Below, piece by piece: positions 27,486 to 36,860 of a stretch of DNA of 64,000 bases (position 1 is its first letter; each line of letters opens with the position of its first letter). Below the pieces are notes generated by a model. That model was given only the letters and a program-made list of their open reading frames with translations, made no database searches and was not told the origin of the DNA. A program made the position numbers and the translations under genes. Source of the stretch: Capnocytophaga felis (GTDB lineage: Bacteria; Bacteroidota; Bacteroidia; Flavobacteriales; Flavobacteriaceae); NCBI RefSeq assembly GCF_009684755.1, contig NZ_BLBC01000005.1:434001-498000 (forward strand). Reading direction: 5' to 3'.

Positions 27486-29114
27486 TTAAACTTGTAAAAC
27501 TCCTAAATTAAACGGCTTTTCGATAGGAGCGTGATTAGCAGCTTCAATACCTATCGAAATCCATTTGCGGGTTTCAAGCGGATCGATAACGGCATCTGTC
27601 CACAATCGGGCAGCGGCGTAATAAGGCGAAATCTGCTCATCGTACTTCGATTTTATCTTATCGTACAACTCTTGTTCTTTTTCTTTGGTAATTTCTTGTC
27701 CTTTGCTTTTAAGTGAAGCGGTTTCGATTTGCAACAACACTTTTGCGGCTTGAGCTCCACCCATCACGGCAATATTCCCACTATGCCACGAAACGATTAA
27801 ACGCGGGTCATACGCCTTCCCGCACATTGCGTAATTACCTGCTCCATAAGAATTTCCCACTACAATCGTGAACTTCGGAACTACCGAATTTGCCACAGCA
27901 TTTACCATTTTAGCTCCGTCTTTAATAATGCCTCCGTGTTCGGATTTTGAGCCTACCATAAAGCCTGTAACGTCTTGCAGAAATACCAACGGAATTTTTT
28001 TCTGATTGCAATTGGCAATAAATCGGGTTGCTTTATCGGCACTATCGGAATAAATTACTCCTCCAAACTGCATTTCTCCCTTCTTGGTTTTCAATACTTT
28101 ACGTTGATTAGCGACTATCCCCACCGCCCAGCCATCAATTCGGGCGTATCCGGTGATGAGTGTTTGTCCGTAGCCTGCTTTGTATTCATCAAACTCGGAA
28201 TTGTCCACCAAACGAAGAATAATTTCCATCATATCAAATTGTTCTGCTCTTGATTTAGGCAGAATTCCGTAAATTTCTTCGGGGTTTTTCAGCGGTTTTT
28301 GAGCTTCAACACGATTGAATCCTGCTTTTTCATACGTCCCGATTTTCGCCATCGTTCGTTTGATTCTGTCTAAAGCATCTTTGTCGTCTTTGGCTTTAAA
28401 ATCAGTTACTCCACTGATTTCACAATGTGTAGTTGCTCCACCAAGCAATTCATTATCAACATCTTCACCAATTGCAGCTTTTACCAAATAGCTTCCTGCC
28501 AGAAAGATGCTTCCTGTTTTGTCTACAATCAGAGCCTCATCGCTCATAATGGGCAAATACGCCCCTCCGGCAACGCAACTTCCCATAACGGCAGCGATTT
28601 GCGTGATTCCCATACTGCTCATTATCGCATTGTTACGAAAAATTTTACCGAAATGCTCCTTGTCTGGAAAAATTTCGTCCTGCATTGGCAAATACACGCC
28701 CGCACTGTCCACCAAATAAATGATAGGCAAGCGATTTTCGATGGCAATTTCCTGAGCTCGAATATTTTTCTTGCCCGTAATAGGAAACCAAGCTCCCGCC
28801 TTTACAGTCGCATCATTAGCCACCACAACACATTGTTTCCCTGAAACATAGCCAATTACAACCACAACACCAGCAGATGGACAGCCACCGTGTTCGGGAT
28901 ACATTCCTTCGCCAGCAAACGCCCCAATTTCGATATATTCTTTGTCTTTATCTAAAAGATATTCAATGCGTTCACGAGCCGAAAGTTTACCTTGACTGTG
29001 TAATTTCTCAAGACGCTTTTTGCCTCCGCCCTCCTTCACTTTGGCTAATCTTCGACGTAATTCACTCAGCTCAAGTTTGTTAAAATCTTCATTGATATTA
29101 AATTGAACATTCAT
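27486..29114 (-). CDS. Acyl-CoA carboxylase, carboxyltransferase (beta) subunit
   Basis: A 542-residue carboxyltransferase of the methylcrotonyl-/propionyl-CoA carboxylase beta type. It has the crotonase-fold N and C halves, with KLSARERIEYLLDKD near 44-58, the acyl-CoA site around AGVYLPMQDEIFPDKEHFG, and the C-terminal GNSYGAGNYAMCGKAYDPR segment. The AGVYLPMQ and FPDKEHFG forms resemble the methylcrotonyl-CoA carboxylase beta subunit, so leucine breakdown is the likeliest pathway. No biotin carboxylase gene is adjacent, so its partner is elsewhere. Confidence 0.87.
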   Translation of the reverse strand: MNVQFNINEDFNKLELSELRRRLAKVKEGGGKKRLEKLHSQGKLSARERIEYLLDKDKEYIEIGAFAGEGMYPEHGGCPSAGVVVVIGYVSGKQCVVVANDATVKAGAWFPITGKKNIRAQEIAIENRLPIIYLVDSAGVYLPMQDEIFPDKEHFGKIFRNNAIMSSMGITQIAAVMGSCVAGGAYLPIMSDEALIVDKTGSIFLAGSYLVKAAIGEDVDNELLGGATTHCEISGVTDFKAKDDKDALDRIKRTMAKIGTYEKAGFNRVEAQKPLKNPEEIYGILPKSRAEQFDMMEIILRLVDNSEFDEYKAGYGQTLITGYARIDGWAVGIVANQRKVLKTKKGEMQFGGVIYSDSADKATRFIANCNQKKIPLVFLQDVTGFMVGSKSEHGGIIKDGAKMVNAVANSVVPKFTIVVGNSYGAGNYAMCGKAYDPRLIVSWHSGNIAVMGGAQAAKVLLQIETASLKSKGQEITKEKEQELYDKIKSKYDEQISPYYAAARLWTDAVIDPLETRKWISIGIEAANHAPIEKPFNLGVLQV

Positions 29115-29264
29115 AAATCCTTATTTTCAATTTTTCGGGCGAAAATACAAAGAAAGATTTAAACAGCCGAAAAAGGTAAGTGAAATCTGCCGATAATACT
29201 CAATATTGCAAAAAAAGAAGTTTCTAAAAAGTTGAGATTTCATCAATGCTATATGTCACACATT

Positions 29265-29294
29265 TTGTTTATTAGATAATTTTGCATAGTTTTG
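29265..29294 (+). promoter_or_regulatory. Promoter of the beta-helix lipoprotein gene
   Basis: TTG at 29265-29267 is followed after 19 bp by TAGTTTTG at 29287-29294, a full match to the Bacteroidetes promoter layout. A second overlapping -7 match, TAATTTTG, lies at 29277-29284. The ATG follows 39 bp after the -7 element. Confidence 0.65.
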
Positions 29295-29333
29295 CCCCAC
29301 AAATTAATTTTTTAAAATCTAAATAAATAGCAA

Positions 29334-31091
29334 ATGAAAAAAAGAATTATTACATTATTTTCTATTTTGATAATTACTCCCTGTACATTCTTTGCAACTA
29401 CTTCCTGCACATTTGAAGACATTTTTGATCATGTCACAGAAGAACAAAAGAAGCTTGATAAAGGCAAAAACAATGATGGGGGAGAAATTCGAGAAGAAAA
29501 CTATGATTTTGTAATTACTCCTCAAAATGTAACAGGGGATTTTAGAAAATTCTTTCAGAGCATTGCGGATAAACACTCAAACATTCTGATTAAGGACGGC
29601 ACATATGACATTGAACTAGTAAACGGCGATGGGGTAAAACCAAAAGATGGGAGTACTATCACTTTCGAAAAAAATGCTAAAATAAAGGTAAAACCAAACA
29701 ATCTATCTTTTTACAACGTAATAGACTTAAGCGGAAAGAAAAACATCACTATCAAGAACCCAAATCTGGAAGGGGACAAATACACCCACTTAGGTTCCAC
29801 AGGCCAATGGGGACACGGCATAAACATAGTTGATTGTAGCAACATTACCATACACAATGCTTATGCAACCAAGTTTTGGGGAGATGGTATTTATATGAGG
29901 AATTGTGAAAACATCAAAATTCATAATGCCAACCTTCCGGACAATAGAAGACAGGGGATATCCATAACTTCCGGACATAATATAGAAATACACAACTTAA
30001 TTGCAGAAAGCACAGGAGGGCATGATCCGGGATACGGAATAGATATAGAGCCTAATTGGAATAGGGACAACGTAACCAAGTTACGCATATACAAACCTAT
30101 ACTCAGAAATAACGGCAAGGGAGTTTCGTCCTATACAGCAGGATTTTCATTTTCTGCCCATATGTCTCATCTAATTCATCCTCAGGACACCAGGCTCGTA
30201 GATGCCAACTACGATATTGAGATTTTTGATCCGGTTTTTGAAGGAGATGCACTTATAGTGTCGGCTCCCACGAACTATGTGAAAGGATCAATAAAGATTC
30301 ATAATCCTACATTTTATAGATCAAAAAAGAGTGCCGTGTACATCAACAACCATCAATCCGACTTCTTCAAAACTGAAATAATCAATCCAAAATTCATTGA
30401 TTGTGTTGAAGCCCCTGCAAATAGGCATTCCGTTTACCTAGCCCCCATTACTATAACTTGTTTTAAACATTTAAGCCATAGGGATGTAGGCAACAGAAAC
30501 ATAACGATAATGAACCCCGTATTTGAAGCAAGTAGCAAAGCCAAATACAAGGTGGCAGCTATCAGAAATAGTACAACAAATTTCTTTAAAGATGATTTAA
30601 AAAATGTAACAATAACAAATGTATTATCAAAAGGTTATGAAATCCCTTTTTTCAACTATACCGGTTCTCCTTCTACCAACTCTCACCCCCACTCAAGTTT
30701 TTCTTTGACCTTTAGTGAAAAAGGAGAACTTCCGAGTCTGCCTCTAACTTATGGCAATACCGTTTCAAAAATGTTTGACGGAGGTGCAATAAACTACACT
30801 TTAAACAATTCCCAATCAACTATCTATTTGGATAACGACATTCCTATTTCTAATTTTGAATTTTACTATACAAATAATTCTAAGGATAAATCTCCATTAA
30901 AGATATTATTTGGAACGAAAAAGCAACCCTCCAAAGCTTACATAGCCAAATTATACAATAAAGGCAGGTTGAACGGCATCGAAATTCCGTATGGAGGCTA
31001 TATAAAAATGACAAAAAGTTATGTTGACAACGAAGGTATCCAACATTGGACTGTAACCAAAGCGTCAGATAATGTAAGAGGAATTAACTAA
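29334..31091 (+). CDS. Right-handed beta-helix surface lipoprotein
   Basis: A 585-residue lipoprotein with a lipobox around TTSC (lipid cysteine at about residue 25) and acidic residues soon after (TFED). From about residue 75 to 430 it shows repeating short strands of the form NITI, NIKIHNA and NIEIHNL, the pattern of a pectate-lyase-like parallel beta-helix. Such folds occur in polysaccharide lyases, epimerases and phage depolymerases. A glycan-related job is likely from its place at the head of the polysaccharide locus, but no catalytic residues can be assigned. It has its own promoter and terminator, so it may be regulated separately. Confidence 0.75.
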   Translation: MKKRIITLFSILIITPCTFFATTSCTFEDIFDHVTEEQKKLDKGKNNDGGEIREENYDFVITPQNVTGDFRKFFQSIADKHSNILIKDGTYDIELVNGDGVKPKDGSTITFEKNAKIKVKPNNLSFYNVIDLSGKKNITIKNPNLEGDKYTHLGSTGQWGHGINIVDCSNITIHNAYATKFWGDGIYMRNCENIKIHNANLPDNRRQGISITSGHNIEIHNLIAESTGGHDPGYGIDIEPNWNRDNVTKLRIYKPILRNNGKGVSSYTAGFSFSAHMSHLIHPQDTRLVDANYDIEIFDPVFEGDALIVSAPTNYVKGSIKIHNPTFYRSKKSAVYINNHQSDFFKTEIINPKFIDCVEAPANRHSVYLAPITITCFKHLSHRDVGNRNITIMNPVFEASSKAKYKVAAIRNSTTNFFKDDLKNVTITNVLSKGYEIPFFNYTGSPSTNSHPHSSFSLTFSEKGELPSLPLTYGNTVSKMFDGGAINYTLNNSQSTIYLDNDIPISNFEFYYTNNSKDKSPLKILFGTKKQPSKAYIAKLYNKGRLNGIEIPYGGYIKMTKSYVDNEGIQHWTVTKASDNVRGIN

Positions 31092-31118
31092 AACATTTAC
31101 CGTTATCCAAAGGAGAGG

Positions 31119-31156
31119 AATAACAAAACCACACTATCCTTTTTGTTATTTTTTTC
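31119..31156 (+). terminator. Terminator after the beta-helix lipoprotein gene
   Basis: AATAACAAAA (31119-31128) pairs perfectly with TTTTGTTATT (31141-31150) and is followed by a T run. The stem is AT-rich but 10 bp long and lies 28 bp after the stop codon. Confidence 0.7.
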
Positions 31157-31197
31157 CTAAAAAAATATGTTACCATAACAAAAATAAAAAAAATATG

Positions 31198-31205
31198 TAC
31201 ATTTG
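31198..31205 (+). promoter_or_regulatory. Candidate -7 element for the polysaccharide operon
   Basis: TACATTTG matches TAnnTTTG and lies just after the preceding terminator, 153 bp before the deacetylase ATG. The implied leader of about 140 nt has a short CCCT/AGGG hairpin. No -33 TTG is seen, so this is weaker than the promoter at 29265. Confidence 0.4.
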
Positions 31206-31358
31206 TGCTTAATTTATTAGCCCTTTTATTTTGAGGGAAAAATTAAAAATTATGTGCCGTATGAATACAATTAGATAATGTCATCAGCTAGGCATATTTA
31301 TGGCAATAAATTATTTTAGAATATCAATTTCACAAAAAAGATAAAAAATATTATATGT

Positions 31359-32150
31359 ATGAACAGAGCTTTAATTAGTTTTTCTTTTGATGATGCCAGA
31401 GGAGACAACACAACCGCATTTGACAACATACTGATTCCAAGAAATATACCAGCAACCCTTAATGTTACAACCGGATATATTGACGGCACCGCACCTAAGG
31501 AACGATTCCCTCACTATGGAAAACCAATGCTGGCTTGCGATGTTGTTCGCTTCAACAAAGAAAACGGTTTTGAAATAGCTCTTCACGGAGACAAGCACTT
31601 AAACACTGAGGAGGACATTAGTGCTTCTTACGACAAAGTAATTGAATGGCTAAACTTACCTACAAACACAACCATAGGTTTTGCCAGTCCGAATTCCGGG
31701 CTGAATATAGAAAATTTCAAAAAGTCAAAAAAAGATCTTTTCACAAAAAAGATTAGCTATGTAAGAACCTCTCTGCGAATACAGCGGATGAGATTCTTAC
31801 GAACTTTTTTTCGCAAACTTGGACGATTTTGGCATCTTCCAATCTTTTATAAATGGGCATATCAAGATACCATTATGAAGGAGTGTAACGACCGTGTAAT
31901 CTACTCCGTTCCTATTGTTAATGATGTTACTTGGAAACAGGTCGCTTCCTTAGTAGATGAATGTGTACGACAAAAGGGAGCTTTGACATTAATGTTTCAT
32001 AGTATTGATGAAGATTCAGATAGTTGGAGTTGGAGTAATGAGAAATTTGTCAAATTGTGCGATTATTTGGTAGAATTACGAGAAAAAGGAGACATTGAAC
32101 TATGCACAACAGCTCATATTTTTGAAACCATAAGAAACAGGAGAAACTAA
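31359..32150 (+). CDS. Polysaccharide deacetylase (NodB-type), cytoplasmic
   Basis: A 263-residue protein of the NodB/CE4-like fold. The metal-binding pair SFSFDDARGD lies at residues 7-16 and HGDKH, an H-x3-H motif, near 76-80. A late FHSIDED block near 213 is the expected C-terminal histidine region. There is no signal peptide, so it should act inside the cell, for instance on a nucleotide- or lipid-linked N-acetylated sugar. It is the first gene of the putative capsule operon, 21 bp before tviC. The substrate is unknown. Confidence 0.8.
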   Translation: MNRALISFSFDDARGDNTTAFDNILIPRNIPATLNVTTGYIDGTAPKERFPHYGKPMLACDVVRFNKENGFEIALHGDKHLNTEEDISASYDKVIEWLNLPTNTTIGFASPNSGLNIENFKKSKKDLFTKKISYVRTSLRIQRMRFLRTFFRKLGRFWHLPIFYKWAYQDTIMKECNDRVIYSVPIVNDVTWKQVASLVDECVRQKGALTLMFHSIDEDSDSWSWSNEKFVKLCDYLVELREKGDIELCTTAHIFETIRNRRN

Positions 32151-32171
32151 ACACATAATAACACGTAAAAA

Positions 32172-33161
32172 ATGTTTTCAAACAAATTAAAAAACAAAAA
32201 AATATTAGTAACCGGTGGAGCAGGCTTCATCGGTTCCAATCTATCTGAAAAACTCTTGGAATTAGGTGCTGTAGTTACCGTTTTGGATAATTTTGCCACA
32301 GGACACAGACACAACATAGAGCCTTTTTTGTCAAATAAAAACTTCACCCTAATTGAAGGCGACATCCGCGATTTAGACACTTGCAGAAAAGCCTGCGAAG
32401 GACAGGAGTTCGTTCTGCATCAGGCAGCTTTGGGTTCCGTTCCTCGCTCCATCAACGATCCGATTACCAGCAACGATGTCAATGTGGGTGGTTTTCTTAA
32501 TATGCTTGTAGCAGCGAGAGATGCCGGTGTAAAACGCTTGGTCTATGCTGCAAGTTCTTCCACTTACGGCGATTCCAAATCACTGCCAAAAGTGGAAGAT
32601 GTAATCGGAAAACCACTTTCTCCATATGCAATTACAAAATACGTCAACGAACTATACGCCGATGTTTTCAAAAGAACTTATGACTTTGACACCATCGGAC
32701 TGAGATATTTTAATGTATTTGGAAGAAGACAAGACCCAAGCGGAGCGTATGCCGCAGTAATTCCGAAATTTGTGATTCAGCTGATGAATTACCAATCGCC
32801 TACGATTAACGGAGACGGAACCTACTCGCGCGACTTTACTTACATCGACAACGTCATTCAAATGAACATTTTGGCAATGACTTCGGAAAATCCCGATGCC
32901 GTAAATCAAGTGTATAATACCGCGGTGGGAGACAGAACCACAATCAAGGATATGGCAGAATTATTGAGGGAATTTCTTGCACAGTATGACCCGAAAATTG
33001 CCGAAGTAGAAATCCTGAATGGGCCTAACCGATTGGGCGATGTACCGCACTCGTTGGCTTCCATTGAAAAAGCACAGAAAAATTTGGGTTATCAGCCTAC
33101 TCACAAATTCGCAGAAGGACTGAAAGAGGCTGTGGATTGGTATTGGAAAAATTTAAAATAG
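32172..33161 (+). CDS. tviC: UDP-N-acetyl-hexosamine(uronate) 4-epimerase
   Basis: A 329-residue short-chain dehydrogenase of the TviC/WbpP type, interconverting the GlcNAc and GalNAc forms of UDP-sugars or their uronates. The Rossmann motif TGGAGFIGSNLSE (about 14-26), the family block LGSVPRSINDPITSND, and the catalytic Y-x3-K in SPYAITKYVNE are all seen. With the next gene it supplies UDP-GalNAcA. It ends shortly before tviB; a longer tviB frame from 33137 would overlap it. Confidence 0.92.
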   Translation: MFSNKLKNKKILVTGGAGFIGSNLSEKLLELGAVVTVLDNFATGHRHNIEPFLSNKNFTLIEGDIRDLDTCRKACEGQEFVLHQAALGSVPRSINDPITSNDVNVGGFLNMLVAARDAGVKRLVYAASSSTYGDSKSLPKVEDVIGKPLSPYAITKYVNELYADVFKRTYDFDTIGLRYFNVFGRRQDPSGAYAAVIPKFVIQLMNYQSPTINGDGTYSRDFTYIDNVIQMNILAMTSENPDAVNQVYNTAVGDRTTIKDMAELLREFLAQYDPKIAEVEILNGPNRLGDVPHSLASIEKAQKNLGYQPTHKFAEGLKEAVDWYWKNLK

Positions 33162-33202
33162 AAAAAAATATTCATAAAAATACATTCATTAATAAACAAA
33201 AA

Positions 33203-34486
33203 ATGAAACACAAAATAGCAGTTATCGGTTTGGGTTACGTTGGATTACCTTTGGCAAGACTTTTTGCCACAAAATATCCGGTAGTGGGATTTGACATTAA
33301 CAAAGAAAGAGTAGAAAAATTAAACACCGGTCACGACGATACGTTGGAGGTTTCTGACGAATTACTACAATCGGCTTTGGTTAAAGAAAATCCGTTTAAA
33401 ACCAACTCAAATGGGTTGCTTTGCTCTGCCGAATTGAAAGACATTGAAGATGCTAACATCTACGTAATTACCGTACCTACTCCGGTGGACAAAAATAACC
33501 GACCTGTACTAACACCTTTGGTGAAAGCCAGCGAAACTGTTGGAAAAGTTCTGAAAAAAGGAGATATTGTAGTTTATGAATCAACCGTTTATCCGGGAGC
33601 TACCGAGGAAGATTGTATCCCAGTGGTGGAAAAAACTTCGGGAATGAAATACAATGTAGATTTCTTTGCAGGTTATTCTCCTGAAAGAATTAATCCGGGA
33701 GACAAGGAGCATACTGTAGAAAAGATTTTAAAAGTTACTTCAGGATCTACACCAGAAATCGGAAAAGTAGTAGATGAAGTTTACAAATCGGTAATTACTG
33801 CTGGCACACACTTGGCTCCGACCATAAAAGTGGCTGAGGCGGCTAAAGTAATTGAAAATTCACAACGAGACATCAACATTGCTTTCGTTAATGAGTTGGC
33901 AAAAATCTTCAATTTGATGGATATCGATACCCACGCGGTATTAGCTGCGGCTGGCACGAAGTGGAACTTCTTACCTTTCAAACCAGGCTTAGTGGGCGGA
34001 CATTGCATCGGCGTTGACCCTTTCTATTTGGCTCAAAAAGCACAAGAATACGGCTATCACCCCGAAATTATTTTAGCGGGAAGAAGACTAAACGATTCGA
34101 TGGGCAAATATGTAGCTGAGCAAGTCGTAAAAGCGATGATTAAAAAGAACATCAATGTAAACGGAGCTGAAGTACTGATGTTAGGAGTTACTTTCAAGGA
34201 AAATTGCCCTGACGTACGCAACACAAAAATTGTAGATGTGATTGCTGCTTTGGAAGATTTTGGCGTAAAAGTAACCATTTTCGACCCTTGGGCAAATCCG
34301 GAGGAAGTACAACACGAATATGGCGTTGAAAGTACACAAAAGCTACCTTCTGCAAAATTTGATGCCGTAGTTCTTGGCGTAGCTCATAAAGAGTTCCAGA
34401 ATCTTAATATAGAAAATTTGAAAAAAGAAAATGGGGTGGTATATGACGTGAAAGGAATATTAAAAAAAGTTGATGGAAGGTTGTAA
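33203..34486 (+). CDS. tviB: UDP-N-acetylglucosamine/galactosamine 6-dehydrogenase
   Basis: The start is set at the ATG at 33203 (MKHKIAVIGLGYVGLPLA), giving 427 residues. This is the UDP-glucose/GDP-mannose dehydrogenase family, oxidising C6 of a UDP-N-acetylhexosamine to the uronate with two NAD+. The active-site block PGLVGGHCIGVDP, with its catalytic cysteine, is intact near residue 265, as is VPTPVDKNNRPVLTPL. The sequence closely recalls TviB of the Vi antigen. TviB plus TviC predict UDP-GalNAcA as a precursor. Confidence 0.93.
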   Translation: MKHKIAVIGLGYVGLPLARLFATKYPVVGFDINKERVEKLNTGHDDTLEVSDELLQSALVKENPFKTNSNGLLCSAELKDIEDANIYVITVPTPVDKNNRPVLTPLVKASETVGKVLKKGDIVVYESTVYPGATEEDCIPVVEKTSGMKYNVDFFAGYSPERINPGDKEHTVEKILKVTSGSTPEIGKVVDEVYKSVITAGTHLAPTIKVAEAAKVIENSQRDINIAFVNELAKIFNLMDIDTHAVLAAAGTKWNFLPFKPGLVGGHCIGVDPFYLAQKAQEYGYHPEIILAGRRLNDSMGKYVAEQVVKAMIKKNINVNGAEVLMLGVTFKENCPDVRNTKIVDVIAALEDFGVKVTIFDPWANPEEVQHEYGVESTQKLPSAKFDAVVLGVAHKEFQNLNIENLKKENGVVYDVKGILKKVDGRL

Positions 34487-34504
34487 TTTCTAAAATAAGG
34501 TGCG

Positions 34505-35743
34505 TTGTTAAAAAAATATTTGAATAAGCTGAAAAGCTCTAATGGAAAGGTATTATTAGAAAATTTCATTTCCCTATCTGCATTGCAGTTAGCGGGAATA
34601 CTTCTTCCGTTGATAACATTACCCTATGTCTTAAGGACAATTGGGTTTGACAAATATGGTTTAATAGTTTTTTCAGCTTCATTAGTCACCTATTTCACGT
34701 CCTTAACTGACTTTAGTTTTCAGGTAACAGCAACCCGAGATGTTGCTGTTTTTAGGAATAGTCCAAAGAAATTAGACATCATATATAGTAAAGTACTTAT
34801 TATTAAGGTATTTTTTTTACTAATTTCTTGGGGAATTATTGGAACTATTGTTTGTTTAGTACCTTCTTTTTATGAGTATTGGTACATTTATTTATATACA
34901 GGAATATCTCTGTTAGGACAAGTTCTTTTTCCTGAATGGTTTTTTCAAGGAATTGAAAAAATGCGATACATTACATATCTAAATTTGGGAATAAAATTGT
35001 TCTTTACACTCTGTATTTTCCTATTCATAAAAAAGGAAAGTGATTATTGGATATATCCATTACTACAAAGTATGGGATTTATCGGTGCGGGAATTGTAGG
35101 GCAGTACTTACTAGTGACAAAATACAATCTCAAATTTGTAAGAGTTTCATTCAAATCACTTATAAGTACAGTTAAGAGTAACACCTCTATATTCATAAGC
35201 AGGTTTGTGCCTACTCTATACCTTAATACTACTGTGTTTACATTAGGTTTTTTTGTAGATAAAGCTTCTTTAGGAGTATTTAATTCCATACGATCTATCA
35301 ACACAATGCAATATTCTATTTTGGGATCACTAACAACTGCTTTTTTCCCTTTTATTGTCAGAGAAAAGCACAGATTCAATCTTTTCCTAAAGATTGCAAT
35401 CGTCCTAGTCTTATCAATGATAGTAGGAAGCGTTATTGCCAAACCATTGATATATTGGTACATAAATTTGCAATCAAGTGAATATGATTTTATGTATTAT
35501 ATATTGCTCGTAGGATTGTTTTATATTTGCATTGAAAGAATATTTTCAACCAACTTTCTATTGCCTCTTAGAAAGGATAAAGAGGCAATGAAAATTACAC
35601 TTATCGCATCAATAATTGGTTTTTTAATGCTGTATCCTCTTATCAAATATTTTGGTATAAACGGAGGAGCCATTGTAATTTCAACTAGCCAAACGATTAT
35701 GGGATTAGGAAGTTTTTTTTATTATTTAAAATTTAAAAAATAA
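34505..35743 (+). CDS. Wzx-type flippase (MOP superfamily), first copy
   Basis: A 412-residue protein with about 12 hydrophobic helices and the N-terminal LSALQLAGILLPLITLPYV segment of polysaccharide flippases. It should move undecaprenyl-linked repeat units across the inner membrane. The only useful start is TTG at 34505, since the next in-frame ATG lies deep in the protein. It stands 18 bp after tviB. A second flippase occurs at 39748, so the locus has two. Confidence 0.87.
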   Translation: MLKKYLNKLKSSNGKVLLENFISLSALQLAGILLPLITLPYVLRTIGFDKYGLIVFSASLVTYFTSLTDFSFQVTATRDVAVFRNSPKKLDIIYSKVLIIKVFFLLISWGIIGTIVCLVPSFYEYWYIYLYTGISLLGQVLFPEWFFQGIEKMRYITYLNLGIKLFFTLCIFLFIKKESDYWIYPLLQSMGFIGAGIVGQYLLVTKYNLKFVRVSFKSLISTVKSNTSIFISRFVPTLYLNTTVFTLGFFVDKASLGVFNSIRSINTMQYSILGSLTTAFFPFIVREKHRFNLFLKIAIVLVLSMIVGSVIAKPLIYWYINLQSSEYDFMYYILLVGLFYICIERIFSTNFLLPLRKDKEAMKITLIASIIGFLMLYPLIKYFGINGGAIVISTSQTIMGLGSFFYYLKFKK

Positions 35744-35748
35744 ATAAG

Positions 35749-36807
35749 ATGGTAAGGAAAATTGCTCATAAAATTTTATTTCTGTATAGGTCGTTTGTAA
35801 CCTTTATAGCTTGGAAAAAAAGACATAAAATAGTATTCTCTCAAAAAGGTTTCAAGCGAAATAAATTGAGCGTAGAAGAAAAAGAAGAATATGTTAAATT
35901 TTGGAAAAAGTTAGGGATAAAGGTAAAAACGGATACCGTAGAACTAACAAAGTCCTTAACAGGAGTTTACAATAAATTAATTGTTCCTGAAGAGGTCTAT
36001 AGCCTAAAAATCGAACCCTTCTTTAACCCCAGGAGAGAAGTTGTTTTTTTGGAAAATAAAAATATATACAATAAATGGTTTGGCAGTGGTATTTTTCCTA
36101 TTGATTATTTTCATAAAATAGGTGGTAAATTTTACACTTCTAATTTTGAAATAATTGATAACATTGAAAAGCATATCAATTTAACGAAAATATCATTTCC
36201 TTTGGTTTATAAACCGAGTTGTGACTCATATGGGGGTGTAGGAGTTTGCTTCGTCAATAACCATAAGGAATTGCTTTCATTGTTAGATAAGTATCCTAAT
36301 TTTGTAGTTCAAGAAAAGATTGTTCAAAGCGATTTAATTAATGTCATCAACACGGGTAGCATTAACACGGTGAGAGTGTGCTTACTAAGAAGACCTTCAA
36401 ATGGAGAAGTGGTTGTTTTAAACACCTCTATTAGAATGGGTAAAGACGGTAGCTTAGACAATGAAACTGCGGGAGGGATTGTTTGTAACATCAAGGAAGG
36501 AGGGGCTTTTAATAAATATGCGGTGGACAAGTATGCCAATAAGTTTTTCTCACATCCAAATTCAAAATTTGTTTTTGAAGGTCAAAATTTACCTAACTAC
36601 AATGAACTATTAAGCGTCTCAAAATCCATTGCGGCAAAGATTGTAGGAGCTAATTTATCTAGCCTAGATATGTGCTTAGACAATAAAAATCAATGGAGAT
36701 GTATAGAAGTTAACATTTTGGGACAGACGATACGTTTCGCTCAATATGCAGGAGAACCATTTTTCGGAAAGTACACAGAAGAGGTTTTAAGAGAAATTCA
36801 CCTATAA
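35749..36807 (+). CDS. Sugar-transfer-associated ATP-grasp protein
   Basis: A 352-residue protein with the ATP-grasp fold. FPLVYKPSCDSYGGVGV (about 150-166) is the nucleotide-binding glycine-rich loop, VVQEKIVQ (about 187-194) the hinge strand, and IEVNILGQTIRFA (about 323-335) the metal-binding segment. It resembles the family called sugar-transfer associated ATP-grasp, found in capsule and exopolysaccharide loci. Such enzymes form amide or peptide bonds between a carboxylate and an amine. Its substrates are unknown. It starts 5 bp after the flippase and before a decayed region. Confidence 0.82.
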   Translation: MVRKIAHKILFLYRSFVTFIAWKKRHKIVFSQKGFKRNKLSVEEKEEYVKFWKKLGIKVKTDTVELTKSLTGVYNKLIVPEEVYSLKIEPFFNPRREVVFLENKNIYNKWFGSGIFPIDYFHKIGGKFYTSNFEIIDNIEKHINLTKISFPLVYKPSCDSYGGVGVCFVNNHKELLSLLDKYPNFVVQEKIVQSDLINVINTGSINTVRVCLLRRPSNGEVVVLNTSIRMGKDGSLDNETAGGIVCNIKEGGAFNKYAVDKYANKFFSHPNSKFVFEGQNLPNYNELLSVSKSIAAKIVGANLSSLDMCLDNKNQWRCIEVNILGQTIRFAQYAGEPFFGKYTEEVLREIHL

Positions 36808-36860
36808 ATAAGCTCGTTACATAAAGCCAAAATATAGTTTTAACAAAAAATAACATACTA

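Noticed and set aside
28425-28844. Open frame of 139 codons on the plus strand within the carboxyltransferase gene
   Set aside because: Antisense to conserved coding sequence, with no domain and no promoter.
31198-31358. JUMPstart/ops-type or UpxY-type antitermination leader at the capsule operon
   Set aside because: No ops-like sequence and no NusG/UpxY-family gene is present in the window; only a short weak hairpin is seen.
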